Source: a gamma proteobacterium symbiont of Ctena orbiculata
GTDB taxonomy: Bacteria > Pseudomonadota > Gammaproteobacteria > Chromatiales > Chromatiaceae
Direction of reading: 5' to 3'
Length of the DNA stretch: 64,000 bases
Assembly (NCBI GenBank): GCA_003058495.1
Contig: QBVC01000019.1
Location: forward strand, 124,001 to 188,000
Part shown: piece after piece, positions 62,000 through 64,000 of the stretch
How the letters are laid out: each line of letters opens with the position of its first letter
Numbering within the stretch: the stretch's first letter is position 1
Made by a program: the position numbers and the translations under genes
Notes under the pieces: model-generated
Database searches by the model: none
What the model was told of the DNA's origin: nothing
Seen by the model: the letters and a program-made list of their open reading frames with translations, nothing else

Positions 62000-62914
62000 A
62001 TGGACCGATTAGAGTGCTTAGAGAGCTTTGTCGCCGTGGTTGAGTCGGGTCAGTTCAGCGCGGCCGCGGAACGCCTGGGATTGGGAAAATCGGTGATCAG
62101 CCGGCGGGTGTCGGAGCTCGAGGAGTATCTGGGCGCCCTGCTGATCCAGCGCACCACGCGCCGCCTCTCCCTCACCGAGGCCGGCCGCACCTTCTACCCA
62201 AGGGCGATTCAGCTGCTGGAGGACCTGGCGGAGGCGGAGCAGTCCGTCTCCAGCGCCCAGCACGCCCTGAGCGGACGCATTCGTCTCGCCGCCCCCCTCT
62301 CCTTCGGCCTGATGCACCTCGCCCCCGCGATAAACAGCTTCATGACCCGGCATCCGGGGGTGATCCTCGACATGGACTTCAACGACAGCCAGGTCGACCT
62401 GGTCCAGGAGGGCGTGGACCTGGCCCTGCGCATCGGCCAGCTCGAGGACTCCACCATGGTCGCCCTGCCCCTGGCGCCGGTGCGCACGGTGGTCTGCGCC
62501 AGTCCGGGCTACCTCGCCCGCTACGGCACGCCGGAGACACCGCAGGCCCTGTCGAGCCATCAGTGCCTCTGCTACTCGAATCTGCCGGAGCCGCAAAAGT
62601 GGCGATTCATCGACAGCGAGGGCGGAACACACAGCGTGAGGGTGGATAGTCGCATGCAGGCCAACAACGGCCAGATCATCCTCGAGGCCGCCGCATCGGG
62701 ACAGGGTATCTGCCTCTCTCCCACCTTCATCGCCTATAGAACCATCCTCGAGGGACGCCTGGTGCCGATCCTCAGCGATTACAAGATCCCCGAGGCCACC
62801 GCCTACGCCATCTACCCGAACCGCCGTTTCATACCGCAGCGGGTCAGGGTGCTGGCGGAGTACTTTCGTGAGCTGTTTGGGGAGCGGCCTTATTGGGATG
62901 AGGGATTGACCTAA
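62000..62914 (+). CDS. LysR-family transcriptional regulator
   Basis: A 304-residue regulator with an N-terminal winged HTH (SGQFSAAAERLGLGKSVISRRVSELEEYLGALL) and a C-terminal substrate-binding domain (LRIGQLEDSTMVALPLAPVR). Divergent from the pirin-cytochrome b561-reductase operon, which it probably controls, as is common for this type next to pirin genes. Its stop overlaps the end of the convergent BNR-repeat gene by 4 bases. Confidence 0.93.
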   Translation: MDRLECLESFVAVVESGQFSAAAERLGLGKSVISRRVSELEEYLGALLIQRTTRRLSLTEAGRTFYPRAIQLLEDLAEAEQSVSSAQHALSGRIRLAAPLSFGLMHLAPAINSFMTRHPGVILDMDFNDSQVDLVQEGVDLALRIGQLEDSTMVALPLAPVRTVVCASPGYLARYGTPETPQALSSHQCLCYSNLPEPQKWRFIDSEGGTHSVRVDSRMQANNGQIILEAAASGQGICLSPTFIAYRTILEGRLVPILSDYKIPEATAYAIYPNRRFIPQRVRVLAEYFRELFGERPYWDEGLT

Positions 62915-64000
62915 TTTACCGGTGAGTACAAACCGGGTACGGCGCCATTGTCTCCCGTATAGAGCAGTTCTGATTCATTGTTAAAGCCTGCCGGTAAGCT
63001 CACTTTGGACCAACTTCCCCCACCATCTCTTGTGAAATAGAGACCTTTACCGGTAACAGGCCCCCAATTGACACTTGGTGGACTTGAAGATGTATCCTCA
63101 TAGGCTTCCTGACACTGGGTCAATGCCAACACCACATCCTTGTCGCCGGGTGACTTGCCAATAGGGATCACATTGTCCACGCGTCCTTCCCAAACGCTAA
63201 GTGATTCGCAAGTCAGGTCAAAGGGTGCATTCATAGCAGGCGACCAACTCATTCCACCATCAGTGGAAAGATGCAAGGCCACTCCATTATGATAATCAGC
63301 AAGCGACTCTGAACGCAGATCCACCCAACCAAGTAAACGTTCATTCCCCATGTACTCAAAATGTTGGATGCAATAAGTTACCTTGTTATTAGGATCCGTA
63401 TGATCGCCGCATTCAGAGGAGAAGTCTGTCAGCTGATAATAACTGGCGCCCCCATCATCGGTGCGCATCATGATAGAGTCAAATGGAAAATCACCACCCT
63501 CCCGGCGCCCGGGTGGATTTCCCTCCAGGTAACCGGCAAAGCCGAAAGATGAGTTACCCAAATAGTCCACCTCCGGTAATCCCCCTGTGCCCAAACCCGG
63601 GGCACCTAACCAACTCCCCGGCGCTCCCAATGCATTGGATTGAAAAAGTTGGAACTCCCGTGGTCCACCTGCTTCTCCAGGGTGTTGAACCCGGATCCCG
63701 GCCAGTCCTTGTTCGCCTGTATATACAATACTTTCATAGACAGAAAAAGTATCAGACCCAAGCGCCGCGCCGACAAGTAACGGCTGCCATGTAAAATCCA
63801 CAAGCTCCCATGTTTGGCCATAGTCCGTACTATGCGCCATACTGTTTTCGGATCTGCCTGCCATTATATTTCCATCGTCATCCATGTAATCGATATAACT
63901 GAAGTGAACCAGCAGTTCACCTTCTCCCAGGTTGATCGCTTTGTGGACCAGTACACGATTGCCCGTAAACAGGGTAGTGTCAGTAACGGGCTTATAAAAC
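62911..64000 (-). CDS. BNR/Asp-box repeat protein (partial, N-terminus off the window)
   Basis: At least 362 residues of a beta-propeller-like protein; the frame is open to base 64000, so the start lies beyond the window. Asp-box motifs (S-x-D-x-G-x-T/S-W) are visible as STDYGQTW, STDGGMSW, TRDGGGSW and a weaker RTDDGGASY. Such proteins are often secreted sialidase-like or photosynthesis-assembly-like propellers; no catalytic motif is seen. The DNA is visibly more AT-rich than the genes before it, with less biased codon use, suggesting a different history. It converges on the LysR gene. Confidence 0.85.
   Translation of the reverse strand, partial: FYKPVTDTTLFTGNRVLVHKAINLGEGELLVHFSYIDYMDDDGNIMAGRSENSMAHSTDYGQTWELVDFTWQPLLVGAALGSDTFSVYESIVYTGEQGLAGIRVQHPGEAGGPREFQLFQSNALGAPGSWLGAPGLGTGGLPEVDYLGNSSFGFAGYLEGNPPGRREGGDFPFDSIMMRTDDGGASYYQLTDFSSECGDHTDPNNKVTYCIQHFEYMGNERLLGWVDLRSESLADYHNGVALHLSTDGGMSWSPAMNAPFDLTCESLSVWEGRVDNVIPIGKSPGDKDVVLALTQCQEAYEDTSSSPPSVNWGPVTGKGLYFTRDGGGSWSKVSLPAGFNNESELLYTGDNGAVPGLYSPVN

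Noticed and set aside
1-64000. tRNA, rRNA or CRISPR array
   Set aside because: No cloverleaf-like gene, rRNA segment or regularly spaced direct repeats were noticed; this is by eye and not a computed scan.

Overview
The window is a dense, mostly GC-rich bacterial chromosome segment. Gene content points to a Gram-negative gammaproteobacterium: lpxK-kdsB lipid A/Kdo genes, lolCD, a type II secretion cluster, and a system I ccmABCDEFGHI cytochrome c maturation operon. A flavocytochrome c (sulfide dehydrogenase-type) pair beside an octaheme cytochrome suggests a sulfur-oxidising, respiratorily flexible organism. That placement is inferred from gene content; no rRNA or tRNA gene was seen.

Layout. 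(1) 1-10278, minus strand: a near-complete phosphonate locus in the order phnF-D-C-E-G-H-I-J-K-L-M-N-P, covering regulator, ABC importer, carbon-phosphorus lyase core and accessory enzymes. phnP runs off the left edge. (2) 10457-20582, minus: type II secretion genes gspD-E-F-H-I-J-K-L-M plus a GspC-like gene. The major pseudopilin gspG is not among them. (3) 21168-24848: a membrane sensor kinase with an apparently degenerate ATPase domain, a NarL-type response regulator, and a soluble HisKA_3 kinase with an intact ATPase. (4) 25248-33250: envelope genes (kdsB, Trm112-like, lpxK, exbD, exbB, comEC, a DUF2062 protein, lolD, lolC/E). (5) 33520-35763: a small exported protein, a TrpD2-like protein, a Rieske protein, and an unlisted 45-residue membrane peptide downstream of an FNR-like box. 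(6) 36107-43139: ccmABCDEFGHI. (7) 43391-45427: an EF-G-like GTPase. (8) 46027-50042: octaheme HAO-like cytochrome, TPR protein, diheme cytochrome lipoprotein and FccB-like flavoprotein, with a perfect FNR-like palindrome upstream. (9) 50394-55914: cfa, then divergent rpfF and an RpfC-like hybrid kinase (DSF-type signalling). (10) 56124-62914: an MFS transporter, dusA, a YceI protein, wrbA/cytochrome b561/pirin and a divergent LysR regulator. (11) 62911-64000: the C-terminal part of a BNR/Asp-box repeat protein running off the right edge.

How it fits together. The ccm operon supplies heme-attachment machinery for the multiheme cytochromes at 46-50 kb, and FNR-like boxes lie ahead of both regions. 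The octaheme/flavocytochrome group looks like a periplasmic electron-transfer unit that could couple reduced sulfur to a nitrogen-oxide reaction; this is an inference.

Several intergenic spaces between 50 and 60 kb carry repeat elements. Three have about 27-30 bp terminal inverted repeats (50169, 57367, 58665), and two copies of another element with a predicted three-way-junction fold lie in opposite orientation between yceI and wrbA. The most unusual items are the octaheme-flavocytochrome operon, the split sensor-kinase arrangement, the RpfF/RpfC pair and the structured repeats.
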